This document shows positions 1 through 7,621 of a stretch of 30,000 nt of DNA, piece by piece; positions within the stretch are counted from its first letter, which is position 1; the number at the start of each line of letters is the position of its first letter. This DNA is from Prorocentrum cordatum (Eukaryota; Sar; Dinophyceae; Prorocentrales; Prorocentraceae). The stretch spans positions 33,775-63,774 of the forward strand of contig CAUYUJ010004321.1 of the NCBI GenBank assembly GCA_963575745.1. The letters are read 5' to 3'. Position numbers and translations under genes: made by a program. The notes beneath the pieces are model-generated. The model did not search any database. It worked only from the letters and a program-made list of their open reading frames with translations, and was not told the DNA's origin.

Positions 1-129
1 CCCTCCTCCCCGTCCTCCTCCTCCTCCTCCTCCTCCTCCTCCTCCTCCTTCTCCTCCTCCTCCTCTTCGTCCTCGTCCTCGTCCTCGTCTTCGCGTTCCT
101 CCTCGTCATCCTCCGCCCTCCCTCCTTCC
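1..129. repeat. CCT/CTC microsatellite
   Basis: Nearly pure pyrimidine on the plus strand, built from CCT triplets that pass into CGTCCT hexamers before ending in CCTCCCTCCTT. Open frames across it encode only Ser, Leu or Glu/Arg runs and are not taken as genes. It opens at the left edge, so its full length is unknown. Confidence 0.95.
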
Positions 130-2253
130 TCCCCCCTGCCCGTGCGCAGCAGTGGGTGGCCTTGGCCTGTAGTCCCCCCGCCCCCCGAGGCGCGGCAGAG
201 CCCTCGCCGGGCGCTCCGCCGCCCTTTGCGGACTACCGCCAGGGCCACGAAGGCGGTCGCCCCAAAGGGGAGGGACGAGGGAGCCCAGAGATCGACGCTC
301 CAGGAAAATTGCAGGAACGGCGGGCCTTAGGTCGTTATCGGCCTCCAGAGGCCCCCGTCGGGCCTCGGGAGCTTCAGAAAACGACTCGGGGCTCAGGACG
401 AAGCACTGGCCCTGGGAAAGTGGTCCAGACCTCGGGAGCCCACGCATGGACAATCTTGGAGCGGCCGGATGTCTGGGGAGAGGGTGGAAGGAGGACGAGG
501 ACGAGGACGAGAAGGGAGACGGGAAGGGAGACGGGAAGGGAGGGGATAGGGAGGGAGAGGAAAGGGAGGAGGAGGAGAAGGAGGACGAGGACGGCGGCAG
601 CGGCATGCGGAGGGCGGAGGCGGGAGCGGTATGCGCGTCGTTGCTCCGCCCGCCTCTGCCCGAGCCGCCCTCGGACGGGCCTGAAACGGCGAAGGCCCGC
701 CCAGGACTCCAGCGGGGCCCAGGGAGCCCAGAGACGGCGGGGCTGCTGTGGCGTGCGCCTCCACCCCGCAGCGCCTCCCAGAGAGGGAAGAGGAGGAGAA
801 GGAGGAGGAGGATGAGGAGGAGGAGGACGGCGAAGAAAAGGAGGAGGAGGTAGGGGACGAGGAGGAGGGGGAGGACCAGAGAATCGAGGAGGATCGAGGT
901 GAATCGGGGATCATCCAGGTCCCTACAGGCGAGCGGGGCCGAAGCGGAGGGAGCTCTGTGCGGGCGCTCGGCTCCGTTGCCGAGAGCCCGCTGATCAGTC
1001 AGCTCGCGAGGGCGCCGCGGGGGAGCACACCTCCGTCTCAATCTCGCATCGTCTTCCGCGTGCTGCGCGTCCTCCCCCTCCACCGATGCTCCTCCTCCTC
1101 CTCCAGCGCTTCTCCCTCCGCCACCTCCTCCTTCTCCTCCTCCTCCTCCTCCTTCTCCTCGTACTCGTCATCGTCATCGTCATTGTCATCGCTGCGAGGG
1201 CGAGAGTAGGCGCACGGGGCCAATGCCGAAGGGGGCCGGGAGGCGCGACAGCAGCGCGCATGGACTGGCCGAGGGGGGCCAGGAGTGGGTGAGCGAGCGA
1301 TAACAGTCGCGGCGCGAGTCGGGGCCGAACTGCGAGCGCTTGCGAGCGAGCTTCTCGGCCTTAAGTGAGCCTTGGGCCATCGGTCGGGATGGTTCCGATT
1401 GGAATCTTCGCGTCGATTCGCACGCGGTGCCCTGGGGCAACATTCTTGACCCAGGTTCTCAGCCGCAAGACTACCATACCATGGTCCGCAGCAGGCAGGG
1501 GGGAGAGAGAGAGAGGCAGGCAGGGGTGGGAGAGGAGTCAGGGAGCGAGGGCGAGGATCGACGATCGAGGGAGAGTCGGCCAAGCGCAGAGGGCGGCAGG
1601 GGGAAGGGGCAAGGCTTCCTTGGAGGTACCCCTGCTTCTTGGAAGGCGCGGGCCTTGTCTGCATAGATGCAGGGCCGCCGCCTTCTGAGAAGCAGCCTCC
1701 TCCTAAGGAGCCCTTCCCCCCTCCCCCCATCCCCCTCTGCGGGCCGCCAAGAGTCCGAAGGGGAAAACACACACGGACACAATGAATCGTCGACCCCCAG
1801 GAAATCAGGGGAAAACGATTATAGGAAGCGGGGGGGGAGACGAAGACCCAGAAAAGATGGGGACATGGGGGGAATCCTGGGAGCTGTGTCTGCTGATGTT
1901 TGTGTCCCTGGGCCCCCTCGGAAGAGATCGAGGGTGATCGGGGACCGAGCAGGGCTCAGCTCGGAGGCCCGGAGGTTGGCACCAACGCCATAATCGGCAG
2001 AGTGCCTCCACCAGGGGAGGCTGATCCCAATCTCGGTGAGGGTGGTAATACTTGGGCTTCCTAGGTGTCCGAAAGAGTACCACCGACAACGAACTCTGGG
2101 ATCGTCATCCCCCAGTGAACGCAACTCCGTGTTCTGGTGTCGGTTTTCATTTCCAAGCCTCCAACAGCTTCTCCCAGCGCCCCGGGGCGCGGCGCCCCTC
2201 GGCCGAGAGGCGGCGCCGAGGGCCCGGTGGGCTCCCCCGCCCCAGGGCTCCGG
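130..2253. other. GC-rich region without a supportable gene
   Basis: I see no recognisable protein here. The region holds purine-rich plus-strand tracts at about 484-600 (GAGGAC/GGGAGAC) and 784-885 (GAG triplets), and a pyrimidine tract at about 1086-1196 ending in TCATCG repeats. The long open frames on both strands are Ser/Pro/Arg/Glu-rich by-products of these triplets and high GC. Between the tracts the sequence is unique-looking but gives no family match that I recognise. Confidence 0.7.
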
Positions 2254-2310
2254 CGCCCGGAAGTGTCCCGTGGTACGTGGGTCCTCGGCGGCCCCGACGC
2301 CCTCCCCTGG
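2254..2310 (+). repeat. Dispersed repeat C, copy 1
   Basis: This stretch resembles 2925-2980. Both contain GTGTCCCGTGG, then ACGTGG, GTCCTCGGCGGCC or a close variant, and a C-rich end. It is followed by GGAGCCGGCCTTCC, a motif that also occurs as GGGAGCGGCCTTCCC at about 2664, 3150 and 3314, so the copies sit in a shared mosaic of repeats. Boundaries are estimated by eye. Confidence 0.6.
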
Positions 2311-2420
2311 GAGCCGGCCTTCCTCCGAAAGAGAAGCAACGCCGTAAATGATGGGCCAATTTTCCACCACCACCATACTTACGGTAGGTTCGCGTCGTGT
2401 CGACCGGCGGCGACCCCGAC

Positions 2421-2519
2421 GCCGGCGTTCAACGTTGAACGCCGGCGGAGGCCCAGAATCGGTCGATGTTGAACGATCGGACGTTACGGAAATGGCCGAT
2501 CGTTCAAGGTTGAACGATC
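2421..2519. repeat. Cluster of palindromes sharing TTGAACG
   Basis: A 26-bp perfect palindrome lies at 2421-2446, with half-site GCCGGCGTTCAAC. A 22-bp near-palindrome lies at 2498-2519, with arms GATCGTTCAA and TTGAACGATC around GG. A third pair, GAACGATCGG at 2471-2480 and CCGATCGTTC at 2496-2505, forms an inverted repeat overlapping the second. All reuse the TTCAA/TTGAA core. The arrangement could be cruciform-forming DNA, nested insertion relics or a protein-binding cluster; the sequence does not tell which. Confidence 0.8.
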
Positions 2520-2695
2520 TTCGCGGCGTCAGGGACCAACGCCCAGGTCGACACGGCACGAACCTGCCGTATGCAGGACGGGGGAGAAGGGAGGATGGGG
2601 AGGTCCTCCTCCTCTTCCTCCTCCTCCTCCTCTTCCTCCTCCCTCCCTCTCCACCTTCTCCTGGGAGCGGCCTTCCCCTGAGATCCGACACTGCC

Positions 2696-2849
2696 AAAAC
2701 ATTGCAACGTCGCAAAAAATCACGCCCAGAGCCCCAGACCGCATCTTTCTGCTTCATTTTTCGATTCTGATCGACCTGTGAGGGTCCCTGGGCCCAGAAT
2801 TGAGCGAAAACCCGCGTCGTGAAAAAATTGCAACGCCAGGATCTCAGGG
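2696..2849 (-). repeat. Dispersed repeat A, copy 1 (inverted)
   Basis: Read on the minus strand, it starts CTGAGATCCTGGCG. It then has a T-run with TTCACG, a GGGCCC-GGGACCCTCAC core followed by a GATCG-like site, GCGGTCTGGGGCTC, and a GTGATTTTT-GCGA-GTTGCAA end. The same ordered blocks appear on the plus strand at 2971-3121 and 3328-3478. It faces copy 2 across about 120 bp, so the two can pair as long hairpin arms. I recognise no coding content or known family; a SINE or non-autonomous DNA element is possible. Confidence 0.75.
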
Positions 2850-2867
2850 TGTTTCGAAGGAGAAACA

Positions 2868-2924
2868 ACGCCATATACATAAATTGTTGGCGCTCCGCGC
2901 GGAGTTCTATAGGATCCGCGCCCG
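2868..2924 (+). repeat. Dispersed repeat B, truncated copy
   Basis: It contains CATATACATAAATTGTTGG, then CGCTCCGCGCGGA and GGATCCGCGCC. This matches the left part of the units at 3177-3290 and 7622-7793 (ATAAACATAAAC, TGGCGCTCCGCGCGGATTTC, GGATCCGCGC). It lacks the GGCGCCTCCGGCGCCGCC part of the longer copies. Confidence 0.7.
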
Positions 2925-2970
2925 AAGTGTGTCCCGTGGCACGTGGATCCTCGGCGGCCTCACACCTTTC
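2925..2970 (+). repeat. Dispersed repeat C, copy 2
   Basis: Second copy of the GTGTCCCGTGG / ACGTGG / TCCTCGGCGGCC segment seen at 2254-2310. It lies directly between a repeat B fragment and repeat A copy 2, which shows how densely repeat pieces are packed here. Confidence 0.6.
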
Positions 2971-3121
2971 CTCAGATCCTGGCGTCTCAAGTTTTCCGAG
3001 CCGGGCGATTTCGCCTGTTTTCGGGCCCCGGGACCCTCACATATCGATCCGGCTCGAACAACGACGCAGAGAGACGCGGTCTGGGGCTCCTGGCGTGATT
3101 TTTCACGATGTTGCAATTTTG
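2971..3121 (+). repeat. Dispersed repeat A, copy 2
   Basis: Plus-strand copy with the same ordered blocks as 2696-2849 (minus) and 3328-3478 (plus): AGATCCTGGCG, GGGCCCCGGGACCCTCACA, GCGGTCTGGGGCTCC and GTGATTTTTCACGATGTTGC. Conserved blocks are separated by diverged stretches, as expected of old interspersed copies rather than a recent segmental duplication. Confidence 0.75.
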
Positions 3122-3176
3122 TTCGCCTCGTCAGATCGCAGGGCTCCCTTGGGAGCGGCCTTCCCTCAACGGAGGA

Positions 3177-3290
3177 AAACCGTCATAAACATAAACTATT
3201 GGCGCTCCGCGCGGATTTCTGGGATCCGCGCTGGGCCTCCCTGCGGCGCCTCCGGCGCCGCCCCTGGCGCGCTCCGCCAGGGAAGGTCGA
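3177..3290 (+). repeat. Dispersed repeat B, longer copy
   Basis: It runs from CATAAACATAAAC through TGGCGCTCCGCGCGGATTTC, GGATCCGCGC, GCGGCGCCTCCGGCGCCGCC and CCCTGGCGCGCTC. It matches the left arm of the hairpin at 7622-7793 closely. The right arm of that hairpin is absent, so this looks like a half element. It ends in its own short stem, CCCTGGCG/CGCCAGGG. Confidence 0.75.
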
Positions 3291-3327
3291 TCCCATGGGG
3301 CTGGCGCGCCACTGGGAGCGGCCTTCC

Positions 3328-3478
3328 CTGAGATCCTGGCGAGGCAATTTTTTCACAGCGGGCGCGTTCGTTCAGTGTCGGGCCCCGGGACCCTCACAGA
3401 TCGACCCGGCCCGGAAAATGGCGCCCGAAGCTTGGGTCCCAGGCTCCGAACGTGATTCTTTGCGATGTTGTAAATTTG
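3328..3478 (+). repeat. Dispersed repeat A, copy 3
   Basis: Third copy of the ~150-bp family: CTGAGATCCTGGCG, a T-run with TTCACA, GGGCCCCGGGACCCTCACAG, GGGTCCCAGGCTCC, and GTGATTCTTTGCGATGTTGT. A further partial copy follows near 4810. The copies differ by many substitutions, so amplification is not recent. Confidence 0.75.
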
Positions 3479-3655
3479 TTTCCCAGGTTCCCCGGGCTCG
3501 GGAGGCGTTGGCGTGGATGTCAAACATTTACAACGTCGGATCTCAGGGTTCTCACCCCGAGTCGTTTCTGGAGGGCCTCCTGGGCCCGCAATGGAGCTGC
3601 GAGTGCAACGCGGGGTCTGAGGCGCACCAGGCGGGCAGCAGTACATCGCTGGAGT

Positions 3656-3813
3656 TAAGTGGGGTCGGTCCCTCTACAGCAGGAGTATTCAAAACATCAA
3701 AAAATAGTATGAGGATGATCTTTTGAGTATATGGTTTGACTATGATGGTGTATTTTTGATTATTTTTGAATTCTTCGCCCAAAATCCGTCTGTGGGGGGC
3801 ATGCCCGACCTCA
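3656..3813 (+). mobile_element. TIR element T, copy a (short, non-autonomous)
   Basis: An AT-richer insert of about 150 bp bounded by diverged terminal inverted repeats. The left end is AAGTGGGGTCGGTCCCTCTACAG and the right end CTGTGGGGGGCATGCCCGAC. The same ends and an AT-rich core with AAATAGTNTG-GANGAT occur at 6417-6578, 6645-6765 and 7105-7259. The flanking 9-mers that would be the target duplication agree at only 5 of 9 positions, so this copy is probably the oldest. There is no open frame of note. It is a MITE-like element, probably moved by a transposase encoded elsewhere. Confidence 0.75.
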
Positions 3814-3902
3814 GGCTACAGCCGCTAGAGCCTACGCAGAGGCCGATGCGTTCCGATGTTTCTGGATGCGTGGTCTCGTCCCTCGCACATGGACAACCGA
3901 AA

Positions 3903-4117
3903 CTCTGCACGAACGAGATGGGTACGGAACGAATGGGTACAATGCCCAACAGCATTTCCTGTTCATTTTGAACAGGACTCGCTGTCCGCGCCGCCTCGGC
4001 CTGTGTCCATTTGAGAGAGAAGGCCGCCTGCCCAACAGCAGCTGCTGTTAGTTTGGGACAACATTTGTTGTTGGGCATTGTACCAATTTTTTCCGTACCC
4101 ATTTCGGGTGTGCAAAG
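3903..4117. mobile_element. Foldback element F1
   Basis: The left arm, 3903-3953, contains GATGGGTACGGAACGAATGG and TACAATGCCCAACAGCA. The right arm, 4065-4117, carries its complement TTGTTGGGCATTGTACC and CCGTACCCAT. By eye about four fifths of some 50 positions pair. The middle contains AACAGCAGCTGCTGTT, a further palindrome. This is the form of a foldback or long-TIR MITE; no protein is encoded. Confidence 0.75.
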
Positions 4118-4151
4118 AGGCGCCGGTGGGGGATCCTTCCTGGGGTTTTGC

Positions 4152-4370
4152 CAACACTGCGCAACCGTCTCACTCCTCGTGGGCGCCCGGGAGGCCCAGC
4201 GGAGTGGAGGTGTGCACAGATGCCGACGAGGCTTCGCGGCTCCTTCGGGGAGGGGCTGCCGCAACTGCGAAACCGTCGCCGTTGTCGTTGGCCCCCAGGA
4301 GACCCAGCCGGGTGGAGGTGCACAGATCCAGACGAGGCATCGCAGTTCCTGGGGAGGGGGCACCTGAGCG
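4152..4370. repeat. Tandem duplication, period 108 bp
   Basis: Two adjacent copies start at about 4152 (CAACACTGCGCAACCGTC) and 4260 (GCAACTGCGAAACCGTCG). They share CCCAGNNGAGTGGAGGTG, GCACAGAT, GACGAGGC and a GGGGAGGGG end. The period is divisible by three, so a 36-residue repeat could be read in any frame. I recognise no protein family in any of them, so I record it as a DNA repeat. Confidence 0.7.
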
Positions 4371-4797
4371 ACGCAAAAAAAGCTTGCTCGACTTCGCCGA
4401 CATTCGAGCGTAATCAAGCTGCCTGCGCAAGGTCGCGCGTATGCGCCCTCGGCCCCCCGCGCAATCCACCGCGCAAGGTCGGTGTATCGTCTCGCGAAAG
4501 GCGCGCTTCATTTCGCCGCTCCCCTGTGCAGATGTAGGCCAGAAGTTGCCCCAAACCGCCCGCTCCGAGCGTGCACTCCCGGCGCAGCGGCAGAGCCGTG
4601 GCTCTCCGAGCCCGGCCGGGCGCGCCGCCCGCGCGCTCTGCGCCGCCCCCCTCCGTGCCCGACGGCCCGCCGGCCCGCGCCCTCTGCGGTGCCGTGTCCG
4701 CTCCGGGGCACGCCGGTGAGCGCGTCTGCTTCGTGGCGGCGGCGGGGGCCGCCGCGCCCCAGAGAGCTCGGCGCTGCAGCTGTTGCGCAGCGGCCGT
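4371..4797. other. GC-rich stretch without recognised gene
   Basis: Very GC-rich sequence with CGCGC-type runs. Open frames on both strands are Ala/Arg/Pro-rich. I see no motif or repeat worth naming. Confidence 0.5.
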
Positions 4798-5035
4798 CTG
4801 TTCGCCCCGCTGCGGGCCCCAGGGCCCTCACAGATCGACGCGGCTCAGAGCATGCGGCTCAGAACATGGCGCAGGAAGATGTGTTCCGGGGTTGTTCTTC
4901 CTCCTCCTCCTCCTGCTCTTGCTCCTGCTCCTCCTCCTCCTCTTCTCCTGCTCTTCCTCCTCCTCTTCCTCCTCCTCCTCTTTTTCCCTCTCTTTCCGCG
5001 AATGGGACTTCGTTGCAACGTCGGATCTCAGGGTC
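4798..5035 (+). repeat. Dispersed repeat A, copy 4, interrupted by CCT microsatellite
   Basis: GCGGGCCCCAGGGCCCTCAC, AGATCGACGCGGCTC and CATGGCGC match the core of the repeat A copies at 3.0 and 3.4 kb. A CCT/CTG tract of about 90 bp (4897-4987) follows, then CGTTGCAACGTCGGATCTCA, which recurs as ACAACGTCGGATCTCAGG at 3531-3550. The triplet tract seems to have expanded inside the repeat. Confidence 0.6.
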
Positions 5036-5580
5036 GGGCGCGCCGTGAGGCGGCTACCCCGCGGGCGCGGCGGCACACGCCGCGCTGCCAGCGGACCCGT
5101 CGCCCCGCGGCCCGCCGCCCCGAGAAGGTCAGTGCCGCCGCCGTCGCCGTCGTCGTGGTCGTCGTCCTCCTCCTCCTCCTCCTCCTCCTCCTCCTCCTCC
5201 TTCTCGCTCTGGCGCTCGCTTTCGCTCTCTCACTCTCGTTGTCGTCGTCGCCCTCGTCGCCGCCCTCGTTGTCGCCTGCCGCCGCCCCGCGAAGGCCAGC
5301 GCCGTCGCCGCCGCCGCCGATGTCGCGGTCGCTGCCGCTTGTGCCCCAAAAATCCCGCGCGCTGTGAACAAAAAGCACTGGAGTCTGGGGCAGCGTCCGG
5401 CCTCTGCGGGCCCTCCTCGAGCCCCAGGGCCCAGCGGGGGACCCCTTCGACGACTTCGGGATGCACCGTGAGGATGGGAGGGAGGGGGAGGACGCTGCCA
5501 AGAGCCATCTCGAACAGGGCCGCGACGTGCCAAAGCCAGGAGGGTGCCGCGGCGGCGGAGCCCTCCACGATCTTCAACGG
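5036..5580. repeat. GC-rich DNA with CTC and CGTCGT tracts
   Basis: Contains a CTC run at about 5165-5205 and CGTCGTCG / CCGCCG stretches to about 5340. The rest is GC-rich with no protein I recognise. An unbroken plus-strand frame runs through it into the RNase H fragment at 5.6 kb, but its composition is dominated by Arg/Ser triplet products. Confidence 0.6.
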
Positions 5581-5596
5581 CTGGGGCATCCCTGGG

Positions 5597-6110
5597 CTGC
5601 TGCACGGCACCATCCTGTGTGACGGCTCCAAGTTGGGTAAGACACGCTGGGCGCAGACAGGATGGGCCACCAGAGCCATCCGAGCTCCTGGTTCAGCGCA
5701 CCATCAAGCGAGCCGAAATGTGGAACTTCTACCAGGCAATCAGGAGCGCCACACTGCCGTGCACCATCCGCACCGACCACGAGGGCATCGTGGACGACAT
5801 CAGGCACGATAAGCAGTGTTGCGTCTTGGCCAATCGGCCGCGCGCAGACGTCTGGAAGAGGATCTAGGACAAGCTGGAGGTCCTCGGCTTCGCCGAGGAG
5901 CAGGTACATCACGTCCGAATACACCGAACCAAGGCGTTGGGTTCGGCAAGGAGCAGACTCTTGAGGCCCTGGGACAGAAAGTCCGCTGGGCGCTGCGCAG
6001 CCTGAGCTGGTGGCACACCGCCGCGGACGAGTGGAGCGACGTGTAGGCCAAGCCAGAGCAGGCCCGCCGAGACGTGCCCAGGCCGCCACCGCGCACACGC
6101 TGGTCGAGGA
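5597..6110 (+). pseudogene. RNase H-like fragment of a LINE-type retroelement
   Basis: Broken remains of an RNase H-like domain. In plus frame 2, ILCDGSKLG gives the first acidic residue (Asp codon 5621-5623), followed by GWATRAI. Frame 3 then carries RTIKRAEMWNFYQAI (Glu codon 5715-5717) and CTIRTDHEGIVDDI (Asp codon 5775-5777). It continues CVLANRPRADVWKRI to an in-frame TAG at 5865-5867, beyond which EEQVHHVRIHRTKAL is still readable. DG, AE and TD in this order and spacing match the RNase H core seen in dinoflagellate retroelements. At least one frameshift lies between the first two motifs and another after 5930. No reverse transcriptase is seen upstream, so this is an isolated 3' piece. 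Confidence 0.6.
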
Positions 6111-6416
6111 GGGCACCTGGCTGCGCTGCACGGTGTATGGGAAGACGGATTTTGTTCCCGCCATTATCGGCCACGCGCAGAGGGGGTGCGATGGAAAGCG
6201 CGACGTTCCCACACCAAACATCGATGGACGTCCCGGGGTCTCAGGGTTGGGTTTCTTGTGGCCGGTTTCTTGTGGATGAGTCCCCGCTGCAGCTCAGGAA
6301 CCAGCACGGGCACCGAGAGCTGTTGCTGGCCGAGTAAGCCCGACCGAGAAACTGGCGAGGCCCGCGGGTGCCGTGTTCCGCCCTGCGCGGGGCGGTCATC
6401 TCGGATGGCGCAGTGT

Positions 6417-6578
6417 CAAGTCGGGCACGTCCTGTATACAGGAGGAATAACCAAAGATAGTCAACAAAGTAGCCTGGGGACGATGTTTCGATTATTACTT
6501 GACGATTTCGGAACATTCCTGGGGCGTGCTTAAATTTGTCGCCCAAGAGCTCCCTGTAGGAGGACACGCCCGACCCAT
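6417..6578 (+). mobile_element. TIR element T, copy b, with 9-bp target duplication
   Basis: Left end AAGTCGGGCACGTCC...TACAGGAGG, right end CCTGTAGGAGGACACGCCCGAC. An exact 9-bp direct repeat, GCGCAGTGT, lies outside both ends (6408-6416 and 6579-6587), as a target-site duplication would. The core (AAAGATAGTC, CTGGGGACGATG, TTGTCGCCCAAGAGC) resembles the other copies. Nine-bp duplications are characteristic of Mutator-like DNA transposons, though other groups also make them, so the superfamily is an inference. Non-coding. Confidence 0.85.
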
Positions 6579-6644
6579 GCGCAGTGTGTGCTGCGCTGGT
6601 GGGCGCGGCTCGTTTTGCCGCGGTGGTGTCCAGGCTCGTGTGGT

Positions 6645-6765
6645 TAAGTCGGGCATCTCCCTCTACAGGGGGGATATTCGAAAAATGTGCAAAAATAGTC
6701 TGGGACGATTTGTTGAGTAATGGTTTCTATGTTTGAGCAGGTTCTCAATATTTTGCCTGCTTGGT
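6645..6765 (+). mobile_element. TIR element T, copy c, right end missing
   Basis: It has the left end AAGTCGGGCATCTCCCTCTA and CAGGGGGGATATTCG, followed by AAAAATAGTCTGGGACGATT, TTGAGTAATGG and TTGAGCAGG, which match copy a closely. No right terminal repeat is found before the GC-rich DNA begins. The right boundary is therefore arbitrary. Probably a truncated insertion about 70 bp downstream of copy b. Confidence 0.7.
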
Positions 6766-6806
6766 CCCAGGCCTCCCGGGTGGGGTCCGAGCAGGGCCGG
6801 GGTTGG

Positions 6807-7088
6807 AGGATCGCGCCGCATGTCGCTTATGCACCGACGTTGCGGTTCGGTGTGGAGCCCGTGTTCCGAGTATGTTCTTTCTGGGTGGAGGGCAAAGGGT
6901 GACATCTAAAATGCCGTTTCGATGGATTTTCGACGCTTGAGTCTGCAAAAGGTGAATCACAAGACGGATCGATTTTCGAGGTGCGAAAGCACATATGGAT
7001 TTCACCCTGAGCCCACGACCCTAAGAAAATGCTCAGGTGCTTCCCCACGCCCGTGTCGGCGATGCATCGGCGATGCGGCGCGATCCCT
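6807..7088. mobile_element. Foldback element F2, arms about 95 bp
   Basis: The left outer arm GGATCGCGCCGCATGTCG (from 6807) pairs with CGGCGATGCGGCGCGATCC (ending at 7088). The pairing continues inward: TATGCACCGACG with its counterpart in GTCGGCGATGCATCG, then GTTCTTTCTGGGT and GGGCAAAGGGTGACATC with the complement of GGATTTCACCCTGAGCCC. Similarity is imperfect but extends over most of each arm, leaving a centre of about 90 bp. No protein is encoded. Confidence 0.7.
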
Positions 7089-7104
7089 CGAGCCCATCTT
7101 CTCT

Positions 7105-7259
7105 TCAGTCGGGCCTGTCCCTCTGCAGGAGGATTAGTCAAGAACAGTCAGAAAATTGTCTGGGGACGACGAGTTCAGTATGTTTGATCATTGTTGCGTA
7201 TTTTGGGGCCAGTTTTCTCCCCCGAAAAATCCCCCTGTAGGGGGACAGGCCCGACCTCA
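7105..7259 (+). mobile_element. TIR element T, copy d (best-preserved ends)
   Basis: Left repeat GTCGGGCCTGTCCCTCTGCA at 7108-7127, right repeat TGTAGGGGGACAGGCCCGAC at 7236-7255; including one further base on each side, 19 of 21 positions are complementary. At the same offsets that give the exact duplication in copy b, the flanking 9-mers are ATCTTCTCT (7096-7104) and ATCTACTCG (7260-7268), 7 of 9 identical. This supports the boundaries independently. The core has AGAAAATTGTCTGGGGACGA and TTGCGTATTTTGGGGCC. Non-coding. Confidence 0.85.
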
Positions 7260-7450
7260 ATCTACTCGGACCCCACCTGGGAGCTCCCCTGCGCGGGTGG
7301 GGCCGTCCCCCCCGCGGGGGGGTGGGGCGGGGCCTCTCCGAGACATCCTTGCGGGGCCTCGGCTGGGGCACGCTTCTGTTGCCGGCAGGGCCCGACCTGA
7401 ACGGTGCTTCGGCGACCTCGTGGACCGTCGTTCGAAGAAGAAAAGACCAC

Positions 7451-7621
7451 ATAATCACCACCCACCAAACCACCCCAACCCAACCCGAAGGCCTCAATTT
7501 GCCGTCCATTTCCAGTGGGGGGGGGTCCGGGAACATCGAAAAAACACATGTGGAACCCTTACCCCCCCAACCCGAAATTTGGGTCTTCGGGTTGGGTTGG
7601 GGTGGTCTGGTAGGTAGTCAT
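7451..7621. mobile_element. Foldback element F3
   Basis: The left arm 7451-7500 includes ACCACCCCAACCCAACCCGA and AGGCC. The right arm 7575-7621 includes TCTTCGGGTTGGGTTGGGG and TGGTCTGG. The arms are nearly complementary over about 45 bp, and 23 bases around CCCAACCCAACCCGAAG match exactly. The loop of about 75 bp contains a G-run of ten and a C-run of seven. It abuts F4 without a gap. Confidence 0.85.

Noticed and set aside
106-1083. A 325-codon minus-strand open frame in the first kilobase
   Set aside because: Dominated by Leu, Ser and Pro runs from CCT/GAG triplets in GC-rich DNA, with competing frames on both strands.
7311-7560. Possible transcription terminator or G-quadruplex at the G-runs near 7311-7325 and 7517-7526
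   Set aside because: Runs exist but not four evenly spaced ones, and the second lies in the loop of foldback F3. Nothing ties them to a transcript.
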